Positions 17,380 through 25,950 of a DNA stretch of 64,000 nucleotides are shown piece by piece (position 1 is the first letter of the stretch; each line of letters begins with the position of its first letter). The notes under the pieces were generated by a model. That model was not told the DNA's origin. It was given only the letters and a program-made list of their open reading frames with translations, and ran no database searches. Both the position numbers and the translations under genes were made by a program. This DNA is from JAQGMJ01 sp036498945 (GTDB lineage: Bacteria; Pseudomonadota; Gammaproteobacteria; Burkholderiales; JAEUOS01): NCBI GenBank assembly GCA_036498945.1, contig DASYEQ010000150.1, positions 4,719 through 68,718 on the forward strand, given 5' to 3'.

Positions 17380-17391
17380 ACAATATATTGT
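17380..17391. promoter_or_regulatory. Perfect AT-rich palindrome upstream of the AhpD-like gene
   Basis: ACAATATATTGT is perfectly symmetric and starts 19 bases before the start codon at 17361. AT-rich symmetry in such GC-rich DNA suggests an operator or an overlapping minus-10 region. No regulator gene can be assigned. Confidence 0.4.
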
Positions 17392-17544
17392 GCAAATGCG
17401 GGCTGACGCCGGGAGACGGCGGGCCCTACAATGCGCCGAGCCGCAGTCGCGGCCGAGAGACAAATCCAGCGGACCGATTATTCGCCCGCGCAAAACACGA
17501 CGTCAAGCATGCGCCACGCATAGCCTGATGCAATGGAGACAAGG

Positions 17545-18516
17545 ATGACCAGGCTGATTCGATCAATGGCCGCGCTGTGCCTGTGCCTGCTGGCGGGCGC
17601 CGCCCTGGCGCAAAACTATCCCGGCCGCCCCGTGCGCATGGTGGTGGGCTTTCCGCCCGGCGGCGGCACCGACGTGGTGGCGCGCATCATCGTGCCGCGC
17701 CTGTCCGAATCCCTGGGGCAGCAGGTGGTGATCGAAAACCGCCCCGGCGCCACCGGCACCGTGGCCGCGGCGATGGTCGCCAAGGCGGTGCCGGACGGCT
17801 ACACCATCATGATGGGCCACGTTTCGGTCAACGCCATCGCCCCCAGCCTGTTCCGCAATCTCGGCTACGACGTGATCAAGGACTTCGCCCCCGTCACGCT
17901 CACCGCCTCGGTGCCGAGTTTCGTCATGGTCCATCCCAGCCTGCAGGTGCATAGCGTGAAGGAACTGATCGCCTATGCCCGCGCAAACCCCGGCAAGCTC
18001 ACCTTCCCTTCCGCCGGCAACGGCAGCAGCCCGCACCTGGCCGGCGAAATGTTCAAGACCCTGGCGCACGTGGAAATGGTGCACGTGCCCTACAAGGGCA
18101 GCGGCCAGTCGATGCAGGATTTGCTGGCCGGCCTGCACCTGGTCTCCTTCGACACCGTGGCCGCCGCCGCGCCCTTCGTGCGCAGCGGCAGGCTGCGCGC
18201 CCTCGGCATTTCCAGCACCCACCGCATGCCGGACTTTCCCGACGTGCCGACGGTGGAAGAAGCCGGCCTGCCGGGCTACGTGATGGCGACCTGGTACGGC
18301 GTCTTCGCCCCCGCCGGCACGCCGCCGGCGATCGTCAACAAGCTGCACGACGAGATCATGCGGGTGATGCAGGTGCCGGACGTGAAAAAGCAGCTTGCCG
18401 ATACCGGCGCGGACGACACGGTGACGCGCACGCCCGAAGAGTTCGCGGCCATCGTGCGGCGCGATACCGTGCGCTACGCCAAGCTGGTGAAAGAGGCGAA
18501 TTTGAAGATCGACTGA
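17545..18516 (+). CDS. Bug/TctC family periplasmic solute-binding protein
   Basis: The 323-residue protein has a signal peptide ending at ALA (about residue 20). The Bug signature follows: YPGRPVRMVVGFPPGGGTDVVAR, then GATGTVAAAMVAKAVPDGYT, then HVPYKGSGQ. These proteins bind carboxylates or amides in the periplasm, and some work with TctAB membrane subunits, which are absent here. The ATG at 17545 is preferred over 17533 because GGAGACAAGG lies just before it. A second Bug gene follows 28 bases later, so the two are probably one transcript. The ligand cannot be told. Confidence 0.92.
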   Translation: MTRLIRSMAALCLCLLAGAALAQNYPGRPVRMVVGFPPGGGTDVVARIIVPRLSESLGQQVVIENRPGATGTVAAAMVAKAVPDGYTIMMGHVSVNAIAPSLFRNLGYDVIKDFAPVTLTASVPSFVMVHPSLQVHSVKELIAYARANPGKLTFPSAGNGSSPHLAGEMFKTLAHVEMVHVPYKGSGQSMQDLLAGLHLVSFDTVAAAAPFVRSGRLRALGISSTHRMPDFPDVPTVEEAGLPGYVMATWYGVFAPAGTPPAIVNKLHDEIMRVMQVPDVKKQLADTGADDTVTRTPEEFAAIVRRDTVRYAKLVKEANLKID

Positions 18517-18544
18517 TTTCCGCATCCAACGGGAGGACCACAAC

Positions 18545-19519
18545 ATGACATCACGCCGTACCCCGCTCGCGCTTTTCGCCGCATCGTTCGCATGCGCTCT
18601 CTGCGCCAATGCGCAGGCGCAAACCTTCCCCGACCATCCGATCCACCTGATCATCCCTTTCGCCGCCGGCGGCCCGGCGGACGTGGTGGGGCGCATGGTC
18701 GGCGCCAGGATGTCGGAAATCCTCAAGCAGCCGGTGGTGCCGGAGAACCGCACCGGCGCCACCGGCGGCATCGGCGCCGAATTCGTCGCCAAGTCGGCGC
18801 CCGACGGCTACACCCTGCTGCTGTCCAGCTCTTCCATCATGTCGGCCAACCCGGTGCTGAGCAAGGTGGCGTACGACCCGATCCACGATTTCGCGCCAAT
18901 CTCGATGACCGCCACCATCGAAAACGTGCTGGTGGTCAACCTCTCGGTGCCGGCGAAGAACATCGCCGAACTCGTTGCTTATGCCAAGGCGAATCCGAAC
19001 AAGCTTTCGTATTCGTCTTCCGGTGTCGGCAGCACCTATCACCTGAGCGGTGAACTGTTCGCCTCGGCGACCCACACCAAAATGCTCCACGTCCCCTACA
19101 AGGGCGCGGCCCCGGCGGCCACCGACGTGCTGGCCGGCCACATCTCCCTGATGTTCGACAACATCCCCTCGGCGCTGCCCAACATCAAGACGGGCAAGGA
19201 ACGCGCGCTGGGCGTGGCGAGCCTGAAGCGCTACAAGGACCTGCCGGACGTGCCGACGATTGCCGAATCCGGCGTGCCGGGTTATGAAGTGATCATCTGG
19301 ACCGCGCTTTACGCGCCGGCGAAGACCCCGCGGCCCGTGATCGACGTGCTCAACCGTGCGGTGGTGGCGGCGCTGGCCGCGCCCGACATGCAGGAGCGCT
19401 ACGCCAAGCTCGGCATGAACCCCGATTCCAGCACGCCCGACGCTTTGCTCGCCTACAACAGGGCTGACCTCGCCAAATGGGGCAGGGTGGTGAAGGACGC
19501 GAACATCAAGCTGGATTAG
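18545..19519 (+). CDS. Bug/TctC family periplasmic solute-binding protein (tandem copy)
   Basis: The 324-residue protein has a signal peptide (cleavage near AQAQ), then FPDHPIHLIIPFAAGGPADVVGR, GATGGIGAEFVAKSAPDGYTLLL and LHVPYKGAAPAATD. It is clearly homologous to the gene just upstream but well diverged, so the tandem is old and the ligands may differ. The site GGAGGACCACAAC precedes the ATG. No membrane subunits are near, and the next gene (DUF4336) starts 117 bases on. Confidence 0.92.
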   Translation: MTSRRTPLALFAASFACALCANAQAQTFPDHPIHLIIPFAAGGPADVVGRMVGARMSEILKQPVVPENRTGATGGIGAEFVAKSAPDGYTLLLSSSSIMSANPVLSKVAYDPIHDFAPISMTATIENVLVVNLSVPAKNIAELVAYAKANPNKLSYSSSGVGSTYHLSGELFASATHTKMLHVPYKGAAPAATDVLAGHISLMFDNIPSALPNIKTGKERALGVASLKRYKDLPDVPTIAESGVPGYEVIIWTALYAPAKTPRPVIDVLNRAVVAALAAPDMQERYAKLGMNPDSSTPDALLAYNRADLAKWGRVVKDANIKLD

Positions 19520-19636
19520 ACGCGGCCGTGCCCTTGCATCACCGCTGCCGGCGCGGGAGCGACCGGCGCCAGGCCAGGGGCGCACCGGCTTAGGATCGCA
19601 CGGGCACCAAGGCGCAGCCGCACTGTCGAAGGGGAC

Positions 19637-20383
19637 ATGCCTCCGGCCGCCTACCGCGCCTACCAACCCCTCGGCGACCTGAAACCGGTTGCCGCGGACG
19701 TATGGATCGCCGACGGACCCGAGATCCGCCTTTGCTACGGTCCCCTGCGCATGCCGTTTCCCACGCGCATGACGGTGGTGCGCCTGTCCGGCGGCGGCGT
19801 ATGGGTTCATTCGCCGATCGAGCTTGACGCAAAGCTTGCCGCGCGGGTCGAAAGCCTGGGCCGAGTCGCCTATCTTGTCGCCCCGAATACCATTCACTAT
19901 TGGTGGGTGCGCGACTGGAAAGAACGATTTCCCGGAGCAGAGGTCTGGTCGGTGCCGCGCCTGGCCGCACGGGCGCAAGGCCGCATGCCGGCGTATCAGG
20001 CGCTGGGCCCGCGGGCGCCGCAAGCATGGTGCGACGAGATTGACCAGGTCACCGTCGAAGGCTCGGCGCTGATGGAGGCGGTGTTTTTTCATCGGCCCTC
20101 GGCCACTCTCATCATCACCGACCTGATCGAGAATTTCGAAGATGACCGCTTTGAATCGCGCTTCTATCGTGTGCTGGCGCATCTCGGCGGCGTGATCGAT
20201 CCGGACGGGCGTGCGCCGTGCGACCTGCGCGCCACCTTTCGCCGGTCGCGGCCGCAAATGCGCGCGGCGGTCGAACGCATGATCGCCTGGAATCCCGAAC
20301 GCGTCATCATCGCGCACGGCCGCTGGTATACGAGCAAGGGCACGGACGAACTGAAACGCGCCTTTCGCTGGGTTCTCGGGTAG
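19637..20383 (+). CDS. DUF4336 domain protein
   Basis: The 248-residue cytoplasmic protein matches the DUF4336 family, a degenerate metallo-beta-lactamase-like fold (WIADGPEIRLCYGPLRMPFPTRMTVVRL, WVHSPIEL, VAPNTIHYWWVRDW, VIIAHG). The zinc-binding HxHxDH of true metallo-beta-lactamases is not visible. Function unknown. GAAGGGGAC lies immediately before the ATG. It follows the Bug pair but need not be functionally linked. The 270 bases after it, up to the ABC binding protein, hold no gene I can support. Confidence 0.75.
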   Translation: MPPAAYRAYQPLGDLKPVAADVWIADGPEIRLCYGPLRMPFPTRMTVVRLSGGGVWVHSPIELDAKLAARVESLGRVAYLVAPNTIHYWWVRDWKERFPGAEVWSVPRLAARAQGRMPAYQALGPRAPQAWCDEIDQVTVEGSALMEAVFFHRPSATLIITDLIENFEDDRFESRFYRVLAHLGGVIDPDGRAPCDLRATFRRSRPQMRAAVERMIAWNPERVIIAHGRWYTSKGTDELKRAFRWVLG

Positions 20384-20653
20384 GCCGCCGCCGCAGCAGC
20401 ACGCGCGTCACGTGGCTGTCATCGATCGTACATAAACTGCCTGATTGCCGGCTTGGTCAGCCAGCCCAGGGAGCAGATTGCGCCAACCGGACGGTGTGCC
20501 TTGCATACCGGCAGGCGGGCGCGCGCAATGCGGGATGCGCGAAAAACGATGGGCACGGGCCATGGCCGCGCAAGCGTTCGGGCAGTGCGTCGCGGTTTCG
20601 TAGTGGCGCGCCGTCCATCGAGTTGGTCCATCCTACCCAAGGAGAAATCCCCC

Positions 20654-21661
20654 ATGCGCATCGCCCGTGCCCTGCGCGGCCTGCTGGCGTTCGGCGTGTT
20701 CGCCGCCGCCGGTTCCGCGTTCGCCCAGACCGCGATTTGCTACAACTGCCCGCCCGAGTGGGCCGACTGGAAGGCGCAGATCGAGGCCATCAAGGCCAAG
20801 ACCGGCGTCACCGTGCCGTTCGACAACAAGAACTCCGGCCAGTCGCTGGCGCAGATCGCCGCGGAGAAGGCCAACCCGGTGGCGGACGTCACCTACGTCG
20901 GCGTCACCTTCGGCGTGCAGGCGAAAAAGGACGGCCTGATCATGCCGTACAAGCCGGCGCACTTCGACCAGATTCCCGCCGACCTGAAAGACCCGGACGG
21001 TTACTGGTTCACCATCCACTCCGGCACGCTCGGCTTCATGGTCAATGTCGATGCGCTCGGCGGCAAGCCGGTCCCGAAATCCTGGAAAGACCTGCTCAAG
21101 CCCGAGTACAAGGGCATGATCGGCTATCTCGACCCGGCTTCGGCCTTCGTCGGCTACGTCGGCGCGGTGGCGGTCAATACGTCGCTCGGCGGCACGCTGG
21201 ACAACTTCACCCCGGCGATCAACTACTTCAAGGAGCTGAAGAAGAACCAGCCGATCGTCCCCAAGCAGACTTCCTACGCGCGCGTGCTCTCGGGCGAAAT
21301 TCCCATCCTGTTCGATTACGACTTCAACGCCTATCGCGCCAAGTACAAGGACAAGGCGAATATTGCCTTCGTGATTCCGGCCGAAGGCACCGTCGCCGTG
21401 CCCTACGTCATGAGCATGGTGAAGAACGCTCCGCACCAGGCCGATGCCAGGAAGGTATTGGACTTCGTGCTGTCCGATGAAGGCCAGGCGCTGTGGGCCA
21501 ACGCCTATCTGCGCCCGGTGCGCGCCTCCGCCATGTCGAAGGAAGCCGCCGCCAAGTTCCTGCCGGCCGCCGATTATGCGCGCACCAAGCCGATCAACTA
21601 CGCCAGGATGGCCGAAGCGCAACGGGCGTTTTCCGAGCGCTACATGAAGGAAGTGCAATAA
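20654..21661 (+). CDS. ABC transporter periplasmic solute-binding protein (PotD/AfuA-like)
   Basis: The 335-residue protein has a signal peptide (cleavage after SAFA) and the extracellular solute-binding family 1 fold. It contains VADVTYVGVTFGVQAKKDGLI, a hinge region NVDALGGKPVPKSWKDLL, and a C-terminal PVRASAMSKEAAAKFLP. It feeds the two permeases and ATPase directly downstream. AAGGAGAAATCCCCC before the ATG at 20654 fixes the start; upstream in-frame codons are rejected. A cluster-level hint on substrate is the GpdQ-like phosphodiesterase at the end of the operon, which points to a phosphodiester or phosphonate-like ligand. Iron and polyamine binding are alternative readings of the fold. 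Confidence 0.88.
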   Translation: MRIARALRGLLAFGVFAAAGSAFAQTAICYNCPPEWADWKAQIEAIKAKTGVTVPFDNKNSGQSLAQIAAEKANPVADVTYVGVTFGVQAKKDGLIMPYKPAHFDQIPADLKDPDGYWFTIHSGTLGFMVNVDALGGKPVPKSWKDLLKPEYKGMIGYLDPASAFVGYVGAVAVNTSLGGTLDNFTPAINYFKELKKNQPIVPKQTSYARVLSGEIPILFDYDFNAYRAKYKDKANIAFVIPAEGTVAVPYVMSMVKNAPHQADARKVLDFVLSDEGQALWANAYLRPVRASAMSKEAAAKFLPAADYARTKPINYARMAEAQRAFSERYMKEVQ

Positions 21662-21692
21662 GCGCGGCCGCGCGCCGCGTTCGCTGCAACGC

Positions 21693-22523
21693 ATGAACGG
21701 ACGCGGTCTCGCCCCCACGCCGCTGCTCGGTGCCTTGCTGGCGCCGGCGGCGGCGTTTTTCCTCGCTTTCTGGCTGCTGCCGATGGCGCGTCTCGTTGGC
21801 GTCGGCGCCAGCGGGCCGCAGGGCGTGGGCGCCTATTGGGCGATCCTCACCAACCGCAATTACCTGGCCAGCCTGGCCTGGACCCTGGGGCTCTCCGCCG
21901 CGGTGACCCTGGCGACGCTCATCATCGCCACCATCGCCGGCCTGTTCCTCGAACGCAACCGCTTTCCCGGGCGCAGCCTGCTGCTCGCGGTGCTCACCTT
22001 TCCGCTCGCCTTTCCCGGCGTGGTGGTGGGCTTTTTGATCATCCTGTTGTGCGGGCGCCAGGGCATGATCGGCGACTTCACCCAATGGCTCACCGGTGAA
22101 AAGCTGGTGCTGGCCTATACGCTCACCGGCCTGTTCCTGGGTTACCTCTATTTCTCGATTCCGCGCGTCATCCTCACCGTGATGGCGGCGGCGGAAAAGC
22201 TGGACCACGCGCTGGTCGAAGCCGCGCGCACGCTGGGCGCCAACCCCTGGCGGATCGTGCGCGACGTCACCCTGCCGGCGCTGGCGCCCGCGCTGATCTC
22301 CTCCGGCGCCATCTGCTTCGCCACCAGCATCGGCGCCTTCGGTACGGCCTTCACGCTCGCCACCAACATCACCGTGCTGCCGATGACCATCTACAACGAG
22401 TTCACCAACTACGCCAACATCCCGGTGGCGGCCTCCCTCTCGGTGGTGCTCGGCGTGGTGACCTGGGCGGTGTTGGCGGGCGCGCGCAGCCTGGCGGGTA
22501 ATACCGTGGCGGCGGCGGCCTGA
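21693..22523 (+). CDS. ABC transporter permease subunit 1
   Basis: The 276-residue inner-membrane protein has about six transmembrane segments and the cytoplasmic EAA loop EAARTLGANPWRIVRDVTLP, which docks on the ATPase. It sits 31 bases after the binding-protein gene and one base before the second permease. Homologous permeases occur in iron, spermidine and 2-aminoethylphosphonate importers. Confidence 0.9.
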   Translation: MNGRGLAPTPLLGALLAPAAAFFLAFWLLPMARLVGVGASGPQGVGAYWAILTNRNYLASLAWTLGLSAAVTLATLIIATIAGLFLERNRFPGRSLLLAVLTFPLAFPGVVVGFLIILLCGRQGMIGDFTQWLTGEKLVLAYTLTGLFLGYLYFSIPRVILTVMAAAEKLDHALVEAARTLGANPWRIVRDVTLPALAPALISSGAICFATSIGAFGTAFTLATNITVLPMTIYNEFTNYANIPVAASLSVVLGVVTWAVLAGARSLAGNTVAAAA

Positions 22524-22524
22524 G

Positions 22525-23325
22525 ATGAAGCGCGGCCTGCTCTTTTACGCCCAGCTCGCCTTCACCTTGCTGGTGTGCGCCTTCATGGTGGTGCCGATGG
22601 TGCTCTCGGTGATGGCGGGGCTCACCACCAATTACTTCGTCGGCATCAAGAGCGGCCTGACGTTCAAATGGATCGTGCAGGTGTGGGACCTGTATGAAAA
22701 GACCATCTACCTTTCGGTCGGTATCGCGCTGGCCTGCGTCGCCATCACGGCGCTGATCGGCGTGCCGGCGGCCTATGTGCTGGCGCGGCGCCAGGGGCGC
22801 GTCGCGCGCCTGATCGAGGAACTGATCGTGCTGCCGGTAGCGGTGCCGGGGCTGGCCACTGCGCTGGCGCTGATCCAGTTCTGGGGTACCTATCCCGGCT
22901 TTCGCACCAGTTGGCTGTTCATCCTGGTGGGGCATGTCATTTTCACGCTGCCGTTCATGGTGCGCCCGGTGCTGGCGGTGATGCTGACCGGCGACCTGGG
23001 GAGCCTGGAAGAGGCGGCCGCCACGCTCGGGGCGGGCTTCGCGCGGCGCTTTTTCAGCGTGGTGTTGCCGAATGTGAAAAGCGGCGTCCTCGCCGGCGCC
23101 TTGATGGTGCTCACTTTGTCGGTGGGCGAATTCAACATTACATGGATGTTGCACACCCCGCTCACCATGACCCTGCCGGTCGGACTGGCCGATAGCTACG
23201 CTTCGATGCGCCTGGAGATCGGATCGGCATATACGATTATCTTTTTCCTTATCATCATTCCGTTACTAATGGCGATGCAGTATTGGAGCCATCTCTCGCA
23301 TGGAGGTGGCAAGTCCCGGCCATGA
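22525..23325 (+). CDS. ABC transporter permease subunit 2
   Basis: The 266-residue membrane protein has about six segments and an EAA loop EEAAATLGAGFARRFFSVVLP. It pairs with the preceding permease to form the channel. The stop overlaps the ATPase start (ATGA at 23322-23325), so translation is coupled. Confidence 0.9.
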   Translation: MKRGLLFYAQLAFTLLVCAFMVVPMVLSVMAGLTTNYFVGIKSGLTFKWIVQVWDLYEKTIYLSVGIALACVAITALIGVPAAYVLARRQGRVARLIEELIVLPVAVPGLATALALIQFWGTYPGFRTSWLFILVGHVIFTLPFMVRPVLAVMLTGDLGSLEEAAATLGAGFARRFFSVVLPNVKSGVLAGALMVLTLSVGEFNITWMLHTPLTMTLPVGLADSYASMRLEIGSAYTIIFFLIIIPLLMAMQYWSHLSHGGGKSRP

Positions 23326-24374
23326 GCACGAGTACCGCGATTTCGATTTTGCAGTGCGGCAAGACCTATCCCAACGGCGCGCGTGCCTTGCGCCCGGTGG
23401 ATCTCGAGGTGCGCCCGGGCGAAACCCTGGTGCTGCTCGGGCCCTCGGGCTGCGGCAAGACCAGCCTCTTGCGCATGATCGCCGGGCTGGAAAGCCCGGA
23501 CGCCGGCGGGCGCATCCTGTTCGGCGCGGAGGAGGTCACTACGCTGCCGCCGGAGCGGCGCAACGTCGGCATGGTGTTCCAGAGCTATGCCCTGTTTCCC
23601 AACATGACGGTGGCGCAAAACGTCGGCTATGGCCTGCAGGTGAGAAAAGAGCCGTCCGCGGTGCGCCGGCAGCGCGTCGCCGAGATGCTGGAGATGGTGC
23701 AGCTCACCCAGTTCGCCGAGCGCCGCATCGACCAGCTTTCCGGCGGGCAGCGCCAGCGCGTGGCGCTCGCGCGCGCGATTGCCGTCACCCCGCGCGTGCT
23801 GCTGCTCGACGAGCCGCTGACCGCGCTCGACGCCAAGCTGCGCGAATCCCTGCGCGTGGACATCGACGCGCTGCTCACCCGCGCCGGCATCACCGCCATC
23901 TACGTCACCCACGATCAGGCCGAGGCGATGGCCCTGGGCGACCGCATCGTGGTGATGGATCACGGCGAGATCGTGCAGATCGGCACGCCGACCGAGATCT
24001 ACCATTCGCCGGCGAATGCCTTCGTGGCGGACTTCGTCGGCTCGGTGAACCGCCTGCAGGGCAAGGTGGAGAACGGCTTGTGGCGCTGCGGCAATGCCAC
24101 CTTGCCCTGGCCGCAGGGTTCGTCTGCCGGCGCGCCCGCCAGCGGCGTGGTGATGGTGCGCCCGGAAGATGTGCGCATCGCCGGCAGCGGCGAAGGCGCC
24201 ATCAGCGGCACGCTCACCGCGCGCTATTTCCTCGGCAACCGTACGCGCCTGTTGGTCGACATCGGCCAGGGCGCGCCGATTCTGGTCGATACCAGCGAGC
24301 GCGCCGCCGTCGCGCTGGAGTCGCAGGTGCATTTGCGCATCGATCCCGCCACCATGATTGTGTTGCCCGCGTGA
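23322..24374 (+). CDS. ABC transporter ATP-binding protein
   Basis: The 350-residue ATPase has Walker A GPSGCGKT (residues 40-47), signature LSGGQRQRVALARA, Walker B VLLLDEPLTALD, switch His in YVTHDQAEAM, and a C-terminal TOBE-type domain (about residues 270-350). It energises the importer encoded upstream. The ATG at 23322, overlapping the permease stop, is preferred to one at 23283 inside the permease gene. Confidence 0.93.
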   Translation: MSTSTAISILQCGKTYPNGARALRPVDLEVRPGETLVLLGPSGCGKTSLLRMIAGLESPDAGGRILFGAEEVTTLPPERRNVGMVFQSYALFPNMTVAQNVGYGLQVRKEPSAVRRQRVAEMLEMVQLTQFAERRIDQLSGGQRQRVALARAIAVTPRVLLLDEPLTALDAKLRESLRVDIDALLTRAGITAIYVTHDQAEAMALGDRIVVMDHGEIVQIGTPTEIYHSPANAFVADFVGSVNRLQGKVENGLWRCGNATLPWPQGSSAGAPASGVVMVRPEDVRIAGSGEGAISGTLTARYFLGNRTRLLVDIGQGAPILVDTSERAAVALESQVHLRIDPATMIVLPA

Positions 24375-24422
24375 AGGCGTATGCTTCCTCCGGGTGCTTG
24401 AATTCTTGACGCAGGTGCAGTG

Positions 24423-25265
24423 ATGAAGCCCAATTCCGCCAAGCCGTTCCTGATCGCCCAGATCAGCGACCTGCACATCAAGGCGCGCGGCGCCTTGTCG
24501 TACCGCGTGGTCGATACCGCGCGCCACCTGCGCCAAGCCATCGCGCACATCAAGGGCTTGAAGCAGCGCCCGGACATCGTGGTGGCCACCGGCGACCTCA
24601 CCGATTTCGGCAAGCCGGAGGAATACGACCTCCTGCGCGAACTGCTGGGCGAACTCGACTTGCCGCTGTATCTGATGCCCGGCAACCACGACGAGCGCAA
24701 CAACCTGCGCGCCGCCTTCCCCGAGCACACCTACCTGCGCCAGCAAGACGAATTCATCCAGTATTTCATCGACGACTGGCCGCTGCGCATTCTCGCGCTG
24801 GACACGTTGATCCCCGGCGAGTCCGGCGGCATGCTGTGCGAAAAGCGCCTCGGCTGGCTCGCCGGGCAACTGCGCACGCACCCGGACAAGCCGACCCTGA
24901 TCATGATGCACCACCCGCCGTTTCGCACCCTGATCGGCCACATGGACGAGATCGGCCTGGCCGACCCCGACAAGTTCAAGTGCGTGCTGGTGAACCACCC
25001 GCAGGTGCAGGCGGTGATTTGCGGCCATTTGCATCGCCCGATCGAGACGGTGTGGAAGGGCATCTTCATGTCCACCGCGCCCAGCCCCGCGCACCAGGTG
25101 GCGCTCGACCTCGCGCCGGATGCGCCTTCCCGATTCATGATGGAGCCGCCGGCGATCCGCCTGCACGCCTGGACGGCGGAAGACGGCTGGCTCAGCCACA
25201 CTTCCTACATCGGCAGGTTCGACGGGCCGTATCCGTTTTACGACGAGGGCGGGCTGATCGACTGA
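24423..25265 (+). CDS. GpdQ-like metallophosphodiesterase
   Basis: The 280-residue calcineurin-like enzyme has the binuclear-metal motifs Asp16-x-His18 (ISDLH), GD58LTD, GN88HDE, MMHHPP and GHLH. The body and the C-terminal tail (DGPYPFYDEGG) strongly resemble the glycerophosphodiesterase GpdQ rather than the cAMP phosphodiesterase CpdA. Glycerophosphodiesters or other phosphodiesters are therefore the likely substrates, hydrolysed in the cytoplasm after import. It is the last gene of the ABC operon, 48 bases after the ATPase. A GTG codon just before the ATG is an alternative start. cNMP hydrolysis remains possible since the families overlap. Confidence 0.82.
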   Translation: MKPNSAKPFLIAQISDLHIKARGALSYRVVDTARHLRQAIAHIKGLKQRPDIVVATGDLTDFGKPEEYDLLRELLGELDLPLYLMPGNHDERNNLRAAFPEHTYLRQQDEFIQYFIDDWPLRILALDTLIPGESGGMLCEKRLGWLAGQLRTHPDKPTLIMMHHPPFRTLIGHMDEIGLADPDKFKCVLVNHPQVQAVICGHLHRPIETVWKGIFMSTAPSPAHQVALDLAPDAPSRFMMEPPAIRLHAWTAEDGWLSHTSYIGRFDGPYPFYDEGGLID

Positions 25266-25266
25266 C

Positions 25267-25287
25267 GCGCGGCTGGCTTAGCCGCGC
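25267..25287. terminator. Bidirectional hairpin between convergent genes
   Basis: Perfect 8-base arms GCGCGGCT and AGCCGCGC around GGCTT fill the 22 bases between the phosphodiesterase stop and the PdeM stop. It is likely to end both transcripts although no T-run follows. Confidence 0.5.
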
Positions 25288-25941
25288 CTACTGGATGCCG
25301 GGTATTGCGATTACCCGGCCGTCGGCCACCGCGTAGACACGGTCGCCCGCCACCGGTGAAATCGTTGCGGTGCCGGTGAAGTCGCCGAAGGCCGGCAGCA
25401 CGCCGACCCGCTCGCCCAGCCAGAAGCAGGGCAGGCGCAGGCTTTCGCGCCGGCCGCTCAGGCGAAACGCCGGGTGCAGGTGCCCCGCCAGCACATAGCT
25501 GTCGAGAAAGGGCCTGGGGTGGTGGCACAAGGCGAACGGGCCCTCGATATAGGGCTCGCCCACCATCTCGATGCGCAAATCGGCCGGCGGCGCGCCGGCA
25601 TTGCGGTCGTGATTGCCTTCGACCAGCAGCAGTTGCAGATTGGCGCGGCGTTCGCGCCATTCGCGCAAGGTCGCCAGGGTAGCGGGCGCGTGGGATTCGC
25701 GGGCGTGGAACAGGTCGCCGAGAAACACCACGCGTTCGATCTCGTGGGCATCGATCAATGCGTCCAGGCGTGCCAGGTTGTTCGCGGTGGTGCCCGCCGG
25801 CACCGGCATGCCGCGCGCACGAAAGGCCGCCGCCTTGCCGAAGTGGGCATCGGCGATCAGCAGGGTGCGGCGCGCGGGCCAGACCATGGCGTGGTCGCCG
25901 CACAGCACCACGTCCTCGCCGGCCAGTTGAATCGACTTCAT
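25288..25941 (-). CDS. pdeM: Ligase-associated DNA damage response endonuclease PdeM
   Basis: The 217-residue metallophosphoesterase has ADAHFGK, GDLFH, GNHD and GHLHP motifs, in the order and length of PdeM. PdeM is the manganese-dependent nuclease known from the Lhr-PdeM-ligase-exonuclease repair cluster. It lies 9 bases after the Lhr-like helicase gene on the same strand, which supports the assignment. The ligase and metallo-beta-lactamase exonuclease that complete the cluster elsewhere are not in the window. Confidence 0.88.
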   Translation of the reverse strand: MKSIQLAGEDVVLCGDHAMVWPARRTLLIADAHFGKAAAFRARGMPVPAGTTANNLARLDALIDAHEIERVVFLGDLFHARESHAPATLATLREWRERRANLQLLLVEGNHDRNAGAPPADLRIEMVGEPYIEGPFALCHHPRPFLDSYVLAGHLHPAFRLSGRRESLRLPCFWLGERVGVLPAFGDFTGTATISPVAGDRVYAVADGRVIAIPGIQ

Positions 25942-25950
25942 ACCTGTATT

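Noticed and set aside
17545..19519. A complete tripartite tricarboxylate transporter
   Set aside because: Only binding proteins are present; no TctA or TctB membrane gene lies in the window.
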